Counted from the stretch's first letter, positions 19,582 through 28,633 are shown. The stretch: DNA of 64,000 bases from Actinoplanes derwentensis (GCF_900104725.1 NZ_LT629758.1:930001-994000), one strand, 5' to 3'. The notes: generated by a model not told the origin, from the sequence alone. A program made the numbers and translations.

Positions 19582-20478
19582 CTAACCCGGCCGGGCCAGG
19601 CGCTCGATGGTGCGCTCGAAGTCCAGGATCGCCGCCGGCACCCGGTCGTAACGGCGGCGCAGCATCAACATCAGCACCGGCGGCACCTCTTCCACCAGCG
19701 GTCGCGCCGTGATCACCCCGGCCGTCTCCAGGGGATCACCGAGGATGCTGTAGTCCGGCAGGATCGTCGGCCCGGTCCCGCTCGCGACCAGACTCTTGCC
19801 CATCTCGGCCCCGTCGGTGGCGAACGTCTCCGGCGGCGGCGAGTCCCCGAACAGCCGCTGCACCAGCCGGTGCATCAGATAACCCGGCCGCATCGCCACG
19901 AACGGACGCCCGCGCAGGTCGTCGACGCTGATCCGCTCCTGACCGGCGAGCGGATCGTCAGCCCGCACACAGACACGGGGTCGGCCGTGCAGCAACACCA
20001 CCTGATGCAGTGCGGCCGGGATGTCGTCACCGGGGAACGTGTTGATCAGCCCGACGTCCAGGCGACCCTCCAGAAGCCGTTCCTCGATCTCGGTCTGGAG
20101 CATGGTCGCCACATCCACGGTGGTGAACGGATGCCCGGCGCTGAACTCCCGTACCGCGGGGACCAGCAGTTTCGACGTGCCGGCGTTGACCGTGCCGACC
20201 CGGATCACCCGGCTCGCCGCGCCGTGATCACCGGCTGCCGCCCTCAACTGCGCCACTCCGGCCAGGATCTCCGCGACCAGCGGCACCAGATCCCGGCCCT
20301 CGCGGCTGACCCGTGCCCCGGACCGGTGCCGTTCCAGCAGCGGCACACCCAGCTCCCGTTCCAGCGCGCTGATGCCCTCACTGAGCGCCGACTGCGACAC
20401 GTGCAACTGGTCGCCGGCGCGGCGCAGCGATCCGTGCCGGATCACCGCCATCAGGTATTCCAGCTGCTCGAACCGCAC
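19582..20478 (-). CDS. LysR family transcriptional regulator
   Basis: This 298-residue regulator has the N-terminal HTH MRFEQLEYLMAVIRHGSLRRAGDQLHVSQSALSEGI and a periplasmic-binding-like effector domain. It lies 98 bp upstream of the SsuD-like gene on the same strand and is the likely regulator of that operon, perhaps sensing sulfur status (inference). The start is GTG. Confidence 0.93.
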   Translation of the reverse strand: MRFEQLEYLMAVIRHGSLRRAGDQLHVSQSALSEGISALERELGVPLLERHRSGARVSREGRDLVPLVAEILAGVAQLRAAAGDHGAASRVIRVGTVNAGTSKLLVPAVREFSAGHPFTTVDVATMLQTEIEERLLEGRLDVGLINTFPGDDIPAALHQVVLLHGRPRVCVRADDPLAGQERISVDDLRGRPFVAMRPGYLMHRLVQRLFGDSPPPETFATDGAEMGKSLVASGTGPTILPDYSILGDPLETAGVITARPLVEEVPPVLMLMLRRRYDRVPAAILDFERTIERLARPG

Positions 20479-20506
20479 CCGGCGAGCCTACGTCGCCCTT
20501 TGGAGT

Positions 20507-22024
20507 TCACCGATCGGTCAGGCGCACCACGAGTAGCACGATGTCGTCGTCGGCGTCCGCGCTGAACGTGGCGAGCAGATGGTCACAGACCTGTTCGGCG
20601 TCCAGGTGCTGCCGTCCGGCCAAGGACTCGGTCAGGCGCTGAAGACTGTCGTCGAGACCGGTCGCGCGCCGTTCGATCAGGCCATCGGTGTAGAAGACGA
20701 CAGTCGAGCCGGGTTCCAGGTCGGCCGTGTGATCGTCGCGTTCCGGTGGCTGCCGGACGCCGAGCAGCCGCGCCGGTGGGCCGGCCAGCAGTTCGGCCGA
20801 ACCGTCCGGGCGCAACAGGGCCGGTGGCGGGTGGCCGGCGTTCGACCAGCGCAGCGTCCGCCCGTCCTCGATCTGGGCGATCACCGCGGTGGCCATCGCG
20901 TCGACTCCGAGGGACCCCATCGCGTGATCCAGACCGGTCAGGATGCGCGACGGCGGGCTCCGCACGGTGACGGCGATCCCGCGCAGCACGTTCCGGAGCT
21001 GGGCCATCGCCGCGGCGGCGTGCCGGTCGTGGCCGGTCACGTCCCCGACGACCAGGGTCAGCGGACCATCAGACAGTACGAACGAGTCGTACCAGTCGCC
21101 GCCGATCTGGGACTGCTCGACGGCCGAGTGGTACCGCACCGCCACCGACAGGTGCTCGGTCCGGGCGGGCGGGGTGAGCAGGCTGCGCTGCAGGGTCTCC
21201 GACATCTCCCGTTCCATCCGGACCAGGCGCTGTTCGGCCTGCCAGATCCGGACCCGGTCGAACGCCTGGGTCAGGGTGCCGGCGACCAGCCGGACGAACC
21301 TCAGGTACGCGTCGTCGACCGGCAGATGCGGACTGGGCCGGACCACGAGGACCCTGCCGGTCCCGGGCAGCGGCTCCCGCACGACGCCGGCTCCGGTGTC
21401 GGCCTCGGTGTCCGGGACCTCGGTGACGTGCAGGTCCACGGCGGTGAAGTCGTCGGACGCGGCCCGCAGCACCGGCAGCGCACGTTCGGCCAGCTCATCG
21501 GGCTCGGCGGCGGTGGACAGCACCTCGGTCAGCTGGTGCAGCAGGCGCAGCCGCCGGTTGCCGAGCACCTGCTCGGTGGTCTCCGACGCGATGTCGATGA
21601 CACCCTCGATGCCGCCGGAGTCGTTGGTGACCGCCGAGTAGGAGAAGGTGAAGTAGCACTCCTCCAGAAACCCCCACCTGTCCATCAGCAGGCGAAGGTC
21701 ACTGAACCAGACCGCGCCCGACCCGGCGGACACCGAGTCGAGCATCGGGCCGATGGTGTCCCAGATCTCCGGGAACACCTCCCGAGCCGGCCGGCCGAGT
21801 GCGGCGGGATGTTTGTCGCCGATGAGCGGCACGTACGCCTCGTTGTAGACCAGGACGTGCTCCGGCCCCCACAACAGCGTCACCGGGAACCGGGTCTGCA
21901 ACGCCGTGGACACCGCCATCAGGAGGGTGGAACTCCAGCCGTCCACCGGCCCGAGGGTTGTCGCGTCCCAGTCGACGGCCTTGTAACTCTCACTCAGCGA
22001 CCCGGCCGCCAGATCTTCACGCAC
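20507..22024 (-). CDS. PAS/GAF-SpoIIE type PP2C phosphatase
   Basis: This 505-residue cytoplasmic signalling protein has an N-terminal PAS-like domain (VTLLWGPEHVLVYNEAYVPLIGDKHPAALG), a GAF-like region (about residues 150-260) and a C-terminal SpoIIE phosphatase domain. Metal-binding motifs are GGDWYDSF, VGDVTGHD, VVFYTDGLIE and DADDDIVLL. Such proteins dephosphorylate anti-sigma-factor antagonists. No partner antagonist or anti-sigma gene is adjacent. The start is GTG with a close GGAG. Confidence 0.92.
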   Translation of the reverse strand: MREDLAAGSLSESYKAVDWDATTLGPVDGWSSTLLMAVSTALQTRFPVTLLWGPEHVLVYNEAYVPLIGDKHPAALGRPAREVFPEIWDTIGPMLDSVSAGSGAVWFSDLRLLMDRWGFLEECYFTFSYSAVTNDSGGIEGVIDIASETTEQVLGNRRLRLLHQLTEVLSTAAEPDELAERALPVLRAASDDFTAVDLHVTEVPDTEADTGAGVVREPLPGTGRVLVVRPSPHLPVDDAYLRFVRLVAGTLTQAFDRVRIWQAEQRLVRMEREMSETLQRSLLTPPARTEHLSVAVRYHSAVEQSQIGGDWYDSFVLSDGPLTLVVGDVTGHDRHAAAAMAQLRNVLRGIAVTVRSPPSRILTGLDHAMGSLGVDAMATAVIAQIEDGRTLRWSNAGHPPPALLRPDGSAELLAGPPARLLGVRQPPERDDHTADLEPGSTVVFYTDGLIERRATGLDDSLQRLTESLAGRQHLDAEQVCDHLLATFSADADDDIVLLVVRLTDR

Positions 22025-22088
22025 TCCGGGAATGTAGCCGCTCGTTCAGCGGAGGGCATCCGCCGCCGAACAGGAAGAGGTGATGATC

Positions 22089-22184
22089 ATGCGCCTCCGA
22101 ACCGTTGCGGTGCTCGCCGCCGTGCTGACCGTCAAAGGTGGGAAGGCGTACCTCGACGGTCAGGTGATCGACACGTCGTCGTAA
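22089..22184 (+). pseudogene. Truncated gene start: orphan signal-peptide leader
   Basis: AGGAAGAGG is followed by an ATG opening MRLRTVAVLAAVLTV, a convincing start of a secreted protein. The frame then runs antisense into the last codons of the GH5-like gene and stops after 31 codons. It looks like the 5' remnant of a secreted-protein gene whose body was lost at a junction near 22135. Confidence 0.45.
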
Positions 22185-23611
22185 TAGACGGTTCCGGTGT
22201 TGTCGCCGGACTTCAGGTGCAGCTGGACGCTGGTGGCGGTGGCCGGGGCCGTCGCGTCGACGAACAGTTTCGTCCAGGCGGTGGTTCCGGTGGGCAGCCG
22301 GTTGGAGGTGTGCTGGCTGATCCACGTGCCGTTGATGTCGAACCAGCTCAGCGCCACCTCGGTGATCCCGGTCGCGGCCACCCCGCGGGCGTACGCCTCG
22401 GCATGCCACTGCTGGCCGCCCTGCACCGGGGTGATCGGCGAGGTGAGCAGGGACGGCAGGTTGCTGCCGGTGCGGGTGGTGCCGGTGAACCGGGCCGACT
22501 GGACGCCGGTGCGCGCCGCCTCGGTGGTGATCACGGCGGTGCCGGCGGCGGGCAGGTAGTTGCGCCACGGCGAGTCGATCGTGGCGGCCTCGAAGCCCAG
22601 GTTGAGGATGCTGTTCGGGGTGGTTCCGGTGATCCAGGCGGTGCCGACCACCGAGGCGGTGATCTTCGCGGTGGTGTCGGTGCGGTAGAGCCCGTACTTG
22701 TACTGGGCGGGCATCGTGGACACCGCCGAGTTCGGTGGGATGGCGCCGGCGGCGAAGTCGTTGAGGATCCACGGCGCGACCGAGCCGACCCCCGCCACTG
22801 AGGCGGCGCGGAACACCCGGGCCAGGTAGGCGGCCTGTTCACCGTCGCTGCCGGACAGTGTGCTGACCCCGGTCTCACCGATGACGACCGGGTCGGGGGT
22901 GACCGCGTTCTGGGCGCGGCGGATCTCGGCCAGGGACCGTTCCGAGGCGCCGTAGAAGTGATAGTCGTAGTAGTCCAGCGGCGTGGTGGTGAGCTGCGAC
23001 TTGATGCTCGCCATGCCGGTGGCGCCGCTGCCGCCGTCGACGGACAGGGTGAGCGGCATGTCCGGGGCGGTGCTGCGGATCGCCGGGATGACCTGTTTGA
23101 CCCAGGTCACGGCGGCGGCGTCGCCGGGCTGGAACTCGTTCTTCACTTCGACGGCGATGACCCGAGGATCATTGGCGTACGGCGTGAGCAGGGTCTGTGC
23201 CCAGGTGATGCTGTTCGCCACGTCGGAGTACCCGGACCACCAGTCGAACAGTGTCAGTTTGACGGTCAGCCCGTGGGTGTCGGCGATGGTGACGAACTGG
23301 CTGAGCTTCTGGACGTACGCCGCGGTGGGTACCGGGTATCCGAAGGCCTGTGGGAAGACGATGGCCCGGACGTTCGTCGCGCCGAGCGTGGCGGCCCTGG
23401 TCAGGTCGGTGTCGATGCGGACCGGGTCGAAGTTCGTCCACATGAACGTCCACCCGGCGTTCGACGGGTAGTAGTTGATCGTCTTCGCGGTCTGGACCGC
23501 GGCCAGCCTGCTCGCCAGGGTCGGTGGCGTGGCGGCGTGCGCGGGGGAGACCGGCGACATCGTGCCGAGCAGCAGGAAACCGGCGATGGCGAGGGCGCGG
23601 AAACGGCTCAT
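22160..23611 (-). CDS. Secreted GH5-like glycoside hydrolase with C-terminal carbohydrate-binding-like domain
   Basis: This 483-residue secreted protein has a signal peptide at residues 1-26 (cleavage after PAHA). The TIM-barrel domain has the clan GH-A glutamates: acid/base in VEVKNEFQPGD and nucleophile in PVVIGETGVS, plus DYYDYHFYG. The last about 150 residues, beginning NSILNLGFEAATIDSPWRNY, resemble a CBM4/9-type sandwich ending VYYDDVSIT. It probably attacks a beta-glucan or beta-mannan. ATG 23611 has a GGAAGG ribosome site; upstream ATG 23698 precedes an unlikely leader. Confidence 0.85.
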   Translation of the reverse strand: MSRFRALAIAGFLLLGTMSPVSPAHAATPPTLASRLAAVQTAKTINYYPSNAGWTFMWTNFDPVRIDTDLTRAATLGATNVRAIVFPQAFGYPVPTAAYVQKLSQFVTIADTHGLTVKLTLFDWWSGYSDVANSITWAQTLLTPYANDPRVIAVEVKNEFQPGDAAAVTWVKQVIPAIRSTAPDMPLTLSVDGGSGATGMASIKSQLTTTPLDYYDYHFYGASERSLAEIRRAQNAVTPDPVVIGETGVSTLSGSDGEQAAYLARVFRAASVAGVGSVAPWILNDFAAGAIPPNSAVSTMPAQYKYGLYRTDTTAKITASVVGTAWITGTTPNSILNLGFEAATIDSPWRNYLPAAGTAVITTEAARTGVQSARFTGTTRTGSNLPSLLTSPITPVQGGQQWHAEAYARGVAATGITEVALSWFDINGTWISQHTSNRLPTGTTAWTKLFVDATAPATATSVQLHLKSGDNTGTVYYDDVSIT

Positions 23612-23712
23612 GGGGGGGCCTTCCACAGAGGGGTGTCTATCTCCGACGGTAGGTTCCGCCCGCATCACCGGCAACGGCTGCCGTGTGCCAGCTGTCACAC
23701 CGAACCCGCATT

Positions 23713-23762
23713 GCTTCGAATTCGAAGCGTGCTACGGTTCTCGCATGCTTCGAATTCGAAGC
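23713..23762. promoter_or_regulatory. Two identical 16-bp palindromic operators before the MDR/MarR pair
   Basis: GCTTCGAATTCGAAGC occurs at 23713-23728 and 23747-23762, perfect palindromes with centres 34 bp apart. A possible promoter lies between or within them (TTGCTT 23711, TACGGT 23733). The MarR gene two positions downstream is the likely ligand. The GH5-like gene starts divergently at 23611 and could also be affected. Confidence 0.8.
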
Positions 23763-23790
23763 AGAAGCGACGAGTGATAGAAGGCCAGCG

Positions 23791-24717
23791 ATGAAGGCAG
23801 TGCGTTTCCACGAGTACGGCGCCCCGACCGTCCTGCGCTACGAGGACGTGGACCTCCCCGTTCCCGGCGCCGGTCAGGTCCGGATCCGGGTCGCCGCGAC
23901 CACCTTCAACCCGGTCGACGGCAACATCCGGGCCGGTTTCATGCAGGGCCCGATCCCGGTGCGGCTCCCGCACACGCCGGGCCTCGACGTCTCCGGCACC
24001 GTCGACGCGCTGGGTGAGGGCGTGACCGGTTTCGACATCGGCGCCGAGGTGATCGGGTTCCTGCCGATGACCGGTCCGGGCGCGTCCGCGGAGTTCGCGA
24101 TCGTCCCCGCCGAGATCCTGGCACCGGCGCCCAAGAGCCTGCCGCTGGCCGACGCCGCCGCACTGCCGGTGGTGGGGCTCACCGCGTGGCAGGCGCTCTT
24201 CGACCACGCCGGGCTGACCGCTGGACAGCGGGTGCTGATCAACGGCGCGGGCGGTGCGGTCGGCCGGCTCGCGGTGCAGCTCGCCACGAACGCCGGTGCC
24301 CACGTGATCGCCACGGCCGGCCCGCGCAGCACTGCGGCCGTCACGGCGGCGGGCGCCCACGAGGTCCTCGGCCACGGGGTTCCCGCCCTGGCCGAGCCGG
24401 TCGACGTCGTGCTCAACCTCGCGCCGGTCGACCCGGAGCAGTTGGCCGCGCTGACCACGGTGATCCGCGACGGCGGTGTCCTGGTCAACACGACGGTGTG
24501 GATGCCCGCACCCAGCGACGAGCAGCGTGGCGTACGAGGAATCGATCTCTTCGTCCGCAGCGACACCGGCCAGCTGGCGCGTCTGGTGGAGCTGATCGAC
24601 TCCGGCGCTCTCCACCTCGACGTCGCCGAGCGGGTGCCGCTGGCCGACCTTCCGGCGGTGCACGCCCGCGCCGCCGCGAACGCGCTGACCGGAAAGGTCG
24701 TCGTGCAGGCCCGCTGA
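23791..24717 (+). CDS. MDR family NADPH:quinone reductase-like protein
   Basis: This 308-residue zinc-free medium-chain reductase has MKAVRFHEYGAPTVLRYEDV at the N-terminus, PHTPGLDVSGTVDALG, and the NADPH loop VLINGAGGAVGRLAVQLA. These enzymes reduce quinones or enones. The operators upstream and the MarR gene 14 bp downstream suggest induction by an electrophile or quinone (inference). Confidence 0.92.
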   Translation: MKAVRFHEYGAPTVLRYEDVDLPVPGAGQVRIRVAATTFNPVDGNIRAGFMQGPIPVRLPHTPGLDVSGTVDALGEGVTGFDIGAEVIGFLPMTGPGASAEFAIVPAEILAPAPKSLPLADAAALPVVGLTAWQALFDHAGLTAGQRVLINGAGGAVGRLAVQLATNAGAHVIATAGPRSTAAVTAAGAHEVLGHGVPALAEPVDVVLNLAPVDPEQLAALTTVIRDGGVLVNTTVWMPAPSDEQRGVRGIDLFVRSDTGQLARLVELIDSGALHLDVAERVPLADLPAVHARAAANALTGKVVVQAR

Positions 24718-24731
24718 GTAGCATCGGCGTG

Positions 24732-25238
24732 GTGAGCGACCCGGCACCCGGCCTGAGCGGTGAAGAACTCGGCGCGTATTTCGTATTGATGGAGGTCAGC
24801 AGCTTCCTTCAGTACGCCGTCGAGGATCAGCTGAGGGCTGACGGCGACCTCAGTTACGTGCAGTTCCAGATCCTCGCCCGGCTGGTCGACGCGCCGGAGG
24901 GCAGATTGCGGATGACCGATCTGGCCGACGGTGTCGTCTACAGCCGCAGTGGCCTCACCTACCAGGCGGGCCTGCTCGACAAGCGAGGCCTGATCACCCG
25001 GTCACCGTCTCCGGACGACGAGCGCAGCGTCATCGTGACCGTCACCGAGGCGGGCCGGGGCCGGGTGGCCCGGGTGCTGCCGGGGCACGTGGCTGGTGTG
25101 CGGCGCCTACTGTTCGACGCGATGGCCGACGGCGACCTCACCGCGCTCGGCGGCGTCCTCGGCCGCGTCCGCGACCACATGCGCGCCATCCCACCGCGTT
25201 CCGCGAAACCCCGCTCCGGACGTACCCGGCCCGCCTGA
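24732..25238 (+). CDS. MarR family transcriptional regulator
   Basis: This 168-residue winged-helix regulator shows YVQFQILARLVDAPEGRLRMTDLADGVVYSRSGLTYQAGLLDKRGLI and SPDDERSVIVTVTEAGR (recognition helix and wing). Two GTG codons in tandem (24729, 24732) can start it; no clear ribosome site exists, so coupling to the reductase gene is likely. It probably binds the twin palindromes at 23713-23762. Confidence 0.92.
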   Translation: MSDPAPGLSGEELGAYFVLMEVSSFLQYAVEDQLRADGDLSYVQFQILARLVDAPEGRLRMTDLADGVVYSRSGLTYQAGLLDKRGLITRSPSPDDERSVIVTVTEAGRGRVARVLPGHVAGVRRLLFDAMADGDLTALGGVLGRVRDHMRAIPPRSAKPRSGRTRPA

Positions 25239-25302
25239 CGCCTTTTTGTCGCAATTTGCTGGGATTGGCTCGCGAGTGCCTGCCTGGCATCACGCTCAGT
25301 CG

Positions 25303-25838
25303 ATGGCTGTCCCGGCACTATCCGCTGTCCCGGCCCTGGCCGGACCCGGGTTCACCCGGCCGGGCCTGCCCGGGGCCGACGCCGACCGTTACGCCGTGGC
25401 CGCGATCCGGTTGTGGCTGCTGGTGCCGCTCGCCCCGATGGCCGAGTGCGCACCCGAGGCCCGTGCCGGGCACGTCACCTACGCCGCGCGGCGATTCGGG
25501 TTGCCGGCCGCCGAGCGCCTCAGCACGGAGCTGTCGCTACCCGAGGCCCGGACGGCGACGATCAAACCCGGCGATCTGGTACGGGCGATCCTGGCCAGCG
25601 CAACTCCCGACCGCGACGACCGGCTGTTCCCGGGTGACCCGGAGCAGTTCACCGACGATGGTGCCGGGCTCGGCTACGGAGCCGCCGGGGTCCTGTACGC
25701 CCTGGCCGAAGCCGGTGCCGTCCCCGATTCGGAGCATGTGGACTGGCTCCGGCGGCATGCCACCACGACCCGGCCCGGGCTGTGGTCGGGCGCGGACGAC
25801 GCCGAAAAACCGGCGAGTGTCCTGGAGAGCGCCCTCCC
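25303..25838 (+). pseudogene. Fragment of a class III/IV lanthipeptide synthetase (LanKC)
   Basis: The frame carries an internal slice of a LanKC protein. It runs from the end of the kinase domain (GADADRYAVAAIRLWLLVPLAP) through ILASATPDRDDRLFPGDPEQF to the start of the cyclase domain (GLGYGAAGVLYALAEAG). The N-terminal lyase and most of the kinase and cyclase are absent; homology stops near 25838, where another gene fragment begins. No precursor peptide gene is visible. Confidence 0.7.
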
Positions 25839-25844
25839 GCCGGT

Positions 25845-26167
25845 AACGGCAGTGTGGCCTTCGGCGCGTACGCGGCGTCCAAAGCAGCGGTCCGCTCGTT
25901 CGCCCGCACCTGGGCCAACGGACTCAAGGGACGCGGCATCCGGGTCAACGCGATCTCACCGGCCCGACCGACACCTCCCGCATCACCGAACTGGTCGGTG
26001 AGCAGGGCGCGGCAGCGTTCAAGGATCAGCAGGGCGCGGCCATCGCGATCGGCCGGATCGGGCAGCCCGCGGAGGTGGCCGCCGCGGTCGCGTTCCTGGC
26101 CTCCGGCGACAGCAGCTTCATGCTCGGCGCCAACCTCTACGTCGACGGTGGTGAGAACCAGATCTGA
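25845..26167 (+). pseudogene. C-terminal fragment of an SDR gene with a frameshift
   Basis: The frame encodes GSVAFGAYAASKAAVRSFART (the YxxxK helix), then GIRVNAISP. After one missing base near 25960 it continues in the next frame as DTSRITELVGEQGAAAF, then GRIGQPAEVAAAVAFLAS and LYVDGGENQI, ending at TGA 26165. The N-terminal nucleotide-binding half is missing. It directly abuts the LanKC fragment in a different frame. Confidence 0.75.
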
Positions 26168-26180
26168 CCATCCGGCCCCC

Positions 26181-27755
26181 TCAGTCCTGCCAGACCTCGA
26201 TGCCGTAGAGCACCACCTGGGAACCCGGCGTCCGGCCGTAGACGCCGGAGGCCAGTTCCACCGTGCCGCCCGTCAGGCCCGGCTCCACGAGAGGCGCGGT
26301 GAGGATCTCGGCGGAGCCCATCGAGACGGTGGCGAAGTCGTCCTCGACCGTGATGCCGAATCGGCGGGTCTCCGCACCGAGATCGGGGATCTCGACGCGA
26401 CTGAGGATCTTCCAGCGCTCGGCGTCCGTGGTGCTCACCAGGTCGGCGCGGGTCGCGCAGATCTCCAGCACGTACGAGCCCTCGCCGGTGTGGTGGTAGC
26501 GGAAGTAGACACGTCCACACACATCACCGACCACCGATTCGACGTTGATGAAGACTCGCTGGTCGCCGGTGAACTCGGTGCGCGGGCCCCGGCACATCAC
26601 CCCGTTGGTTCCGGCGATGACCAGGAAATCGCCGGTGAACGTACAGGAGGCCGGCCCGTTTTTCGTCTCGGCCCACAACGACGGTGCGATCAGCATGTCG
26701 GTGATGACCATCGTGGGCGTCGGGGCGGCGGAACTCGACAGCGCTGGGGTGGCACCGGTCGTGGCCTTCGACCAGGGCATCACGATCGCGGCCGTGGCCA
26801 GGATCAGGGTGAGAACAGCCCCGGCGACGGCGGCCGTCCGGACTCGGTGGTCCGGACGGCTGGCCCGATGGGAGCCGACAGCTCGCGGGCCGGTCGGGGC
26901 CGGCGCGGCCTGCACGAGCCTGGTGCGTTCCGCGCTGTCCGACGACAGCAGGATGTCCAGCAACTCGCCGGCGGTCGGCCGGTCCGCGGGATTCTTGGTC
27001 AGGGACCGTTCGACCGCCGTACGCAGCGTGCCGGTGAGTCCCCGCAGATCCGGTTCGCCGGTCAGGATCCGGATCGCCATCCCGGTCGGTGAGTCGCCGG
27101 GGAACGGGACATGCCCGGTACCCGCATAGGTGATGACCGCGCCCCAGGCGAAGACGTCCACCGCCGGGTCGGCCTGCTCGGTGGCCGGGCCGTCGAGCCG
27201 TTCCGGAGCCATGTAGGCGACGGTGCCGACCATCTGCCCGGTGCGGGTGTGCTTACTGGTGGCCTCCAGGGCACGGGCGATCCCGAAGTCGATGACCTTG
27301 GGGGAGCCGAGAGCGAACAAGACGTTCGCCGGTTTCAGATCGCGGTGCACGACACCGGCCCCGTGGATGGCGGCCAGGGCGGTGGCGACGCCGACCGCCA
27401 CACTGTGCAGCGCCCCGTCGGTGAGCGGCCCGTGCGCGTCGACGACCTGGGTGAGGTCCGGGCCGTCGACGTACTCCACGACCAGGTACGGCGTGTGGTG
27501 TTCGGGGTCGGCGTCCAGGACTGCCGCGGTACTGAACGGCGGCACCTGACTGGCCCGCTGGACCTCGCTGCGGAACCGGGCCCGGAACTCGGGTGACTCC
27601 GCGTACTCCGGTCGGATGACCTTGATCGCCACGATCCGGCCACCGGGATCCCTCGCCTGGTAGACCGCGCCCATGCCGCCCTCGCCGATGACTCCGAGCA
27701 GCGTGTAGACGCCGAGAACGCGCGGGTCGTAGGGGCGGAGCGGACGCAGCGACAT
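26181..27755 (-). CDS. Receptor-like serine/threonine protein kinase
   Basis: This 524-residue kinase has GEGGMGAVYQARD, AIKVIRPE, the catalytic loop VVHRDLKPANVLF, DFGIARAL and APERLD, all intact. A single membrane helix (about residues 316-337) separates it from a roughly 180-residue extracellular beta-rich domain with four cysteines. The ATG at 27755 has an AGGAGAG ribosome site. A paralogue with the same design lies at 36694-38727. The ligand and targets are unknown. Confidence 0.94.
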   Translation of the reverse strand: MSLRPLRPYDPRVLGVYTLLGVIGEGGMGAVYQARDPGGRIVAIKVIRPEYAESPEFRARFRSEVQRASQVPPFSTAAVLDADPEHHTPYLVVEYVDGPDLTQVVDAHGPLTDGALHSVAVGVATALAAIHGAGVVHRDLKPANVLFALGSPKVIDFGIARALEATSKHTRTGQMVGTVAYMAPERLDGPATEQADPAVDVFAWGAVITYAGTGHVPFPGDSPTGMAIRILTGEPDLRGLTGTLRTAVERSLTKNPADRPTAGELLDILLSSDSAERTRLVQAAPAPTGPRAVGSHRASRPDHRVRTAAVAGAVLTLILATAAIVMPWSKATTGATPALSSSAAPTPTMVITDMLIAPSLWAETKNGPASCTFTGDFLVIAGTNGVMCRGPRTEFTGDQRVFINVESVVGDVCGRVYFRYHHTGEGSYVLEICATRADLVSTTDAERWKILSRVEIPDLGAETRRFGITVEDDFATVSMGSAEILTAPLVEPGLTGGTVELASGVYGRTPGSQVVLYGIEVWQD

Positions 27756-27917
27756 CGGGCGTTCTCTCCTGAAAGGACGATCGAACCGGAACCCGGGGCA
27801 ATGTAGCAGCACATGCCCGTGGATCCGGTCCCTTCCGGACGGCCCGCCGTGCCACCACGGCGATGGTGGCACGGACTGGGGAGCCGGTGAGCGCCGCTGA
27901 TTCGTACGGTATGAGCC

Positions 27918-28307
27918 ATGGAACCGTCTCAATCCCCGGCCGTCACCTCAGCGCCGCGCCGCACCGGCCGCACCGTGGCCGTCGTCGCCCTGCTCCTGCT
28001 GTTCGGAGTGCTCTTCGGCCGCTGGATGTCGCCGAGCCTCGTCATCGCCACCGACACGAACCGCCACTGCGACGACGCCAGCGGCTACTGCGTCGACCAC
28101 GTGACCCGCGGCGAACTGCTGTTCCTCGCCCCCTACGACGAGTTCCACGTCAACACCAAGGACAACCCGGGCCGCTTCTACGGCGCGAAGAACCCGTTCA
28201 CCGATGACGCCGACCTCACTTACGGAACGGGCGGCGCCGTCAGCGTCACCGATGGCCGGATCACCCTCATCTGGGACAAGGACGTTCTCGCGCGCCTCGC
28301 GGACTGA
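27918..28307 (+). CDS. Small membrane-anchored hypothetical protein
   Basis: This 129-residue protein has one N-terminal membrane helix (TVAVVALLLLFGVLFGRW) and a roughly 90-residue exported domain with two Cys residues (RHCDDASGYCVDH). No family recognised. It is divergent from the kinase gene and ends 2 bp before the convergent rpmE2 stop. Confidence 0.7.
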   Translation: MEPSQSPAVTSAPRRTGRTVAVVALLLLFGVLFGRWMSPSLVIATDTNRHCDDASGYCVDHVTRGELLFLAPYDEFHVNTKDNPGRFYGAKNPFTDDADLTYGTGGAVSVTDGRITLIWDKDVLARLAD

Positions 28308-28309
28308 GC

Positions 28310-28561
28310 CTATTTCTGGTGGCGGGCGTATTTGGCGCGGAACTTCTCCACCCGGCCGGCGGTGTCCATCAGACGGTTCCGGCCGGTCCAGAACGGATGG
28401 CTGGCCGCCGAGATCTCCACGTCGATCACCGGATAGGTGTTGCCGTCCTCCCAATCGATCGTCTTCTGGCTGGTGGCGGTGGATCTGGTCAGGAAGGCGA
28501 AACCGGCGCTGCGGTCGCGGTAGACGACGGGGCCGTAAGCGGGGTGGATTCCGGGTTTCAT
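28310..28561 (-). CDS. rpmE2: Ribosomal protein L31, zinc-free type B
   Basis: This 83-residue L31 type B begins [20 protein letters not shown] and has [25 protein letters not shown]. It lacks the CxxC zinc motif of L31 type A, so it can replace the zinc form when zinc is scarce. It lies 51 bp after the CobW-like gene on the same strand, downstream of the Zur box, fitting a zinc-starvation operon. Confidence 0.95.
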   Translation of the reverse strand: MKPGIHPAYGPVVYRDRSAGFAFLTRSTATSQKTIDWEDGNTYPVIDVEISAASHPFWTGRNRLMDTAGRVEKFRAKYARHQK

Positions 28562-28591
28562 CAGTTCTCCTCGAGGTCTTCGATCGTCTGG

Positions 28592-28633
28592 TTTTCGTTC
28601 AGGGCTTTTCGCTCAGTGGTTTTCGCTCAGTGG
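28592..28633. repeat. 14-bp tandem repeat at the 3' end of the CobW-like gene
   Basis: TTTTCGCTCAGTGG is perfectly repeated (28606-28619, 28620-28633) and a third degenerate copy precedes it in phase (28592-28605). The repeat places the CobW-like gene's stop codon: the sequence reads PLSENH then stop across the copy boundary. Confidence 0.75.

Noticed and set aside
25845..26167. Programmed frameshift in the SDR fragment
   Set aside because: No slippery heptamer or downstream structure, and the N-terminal half of the enzyme is missing anyway.
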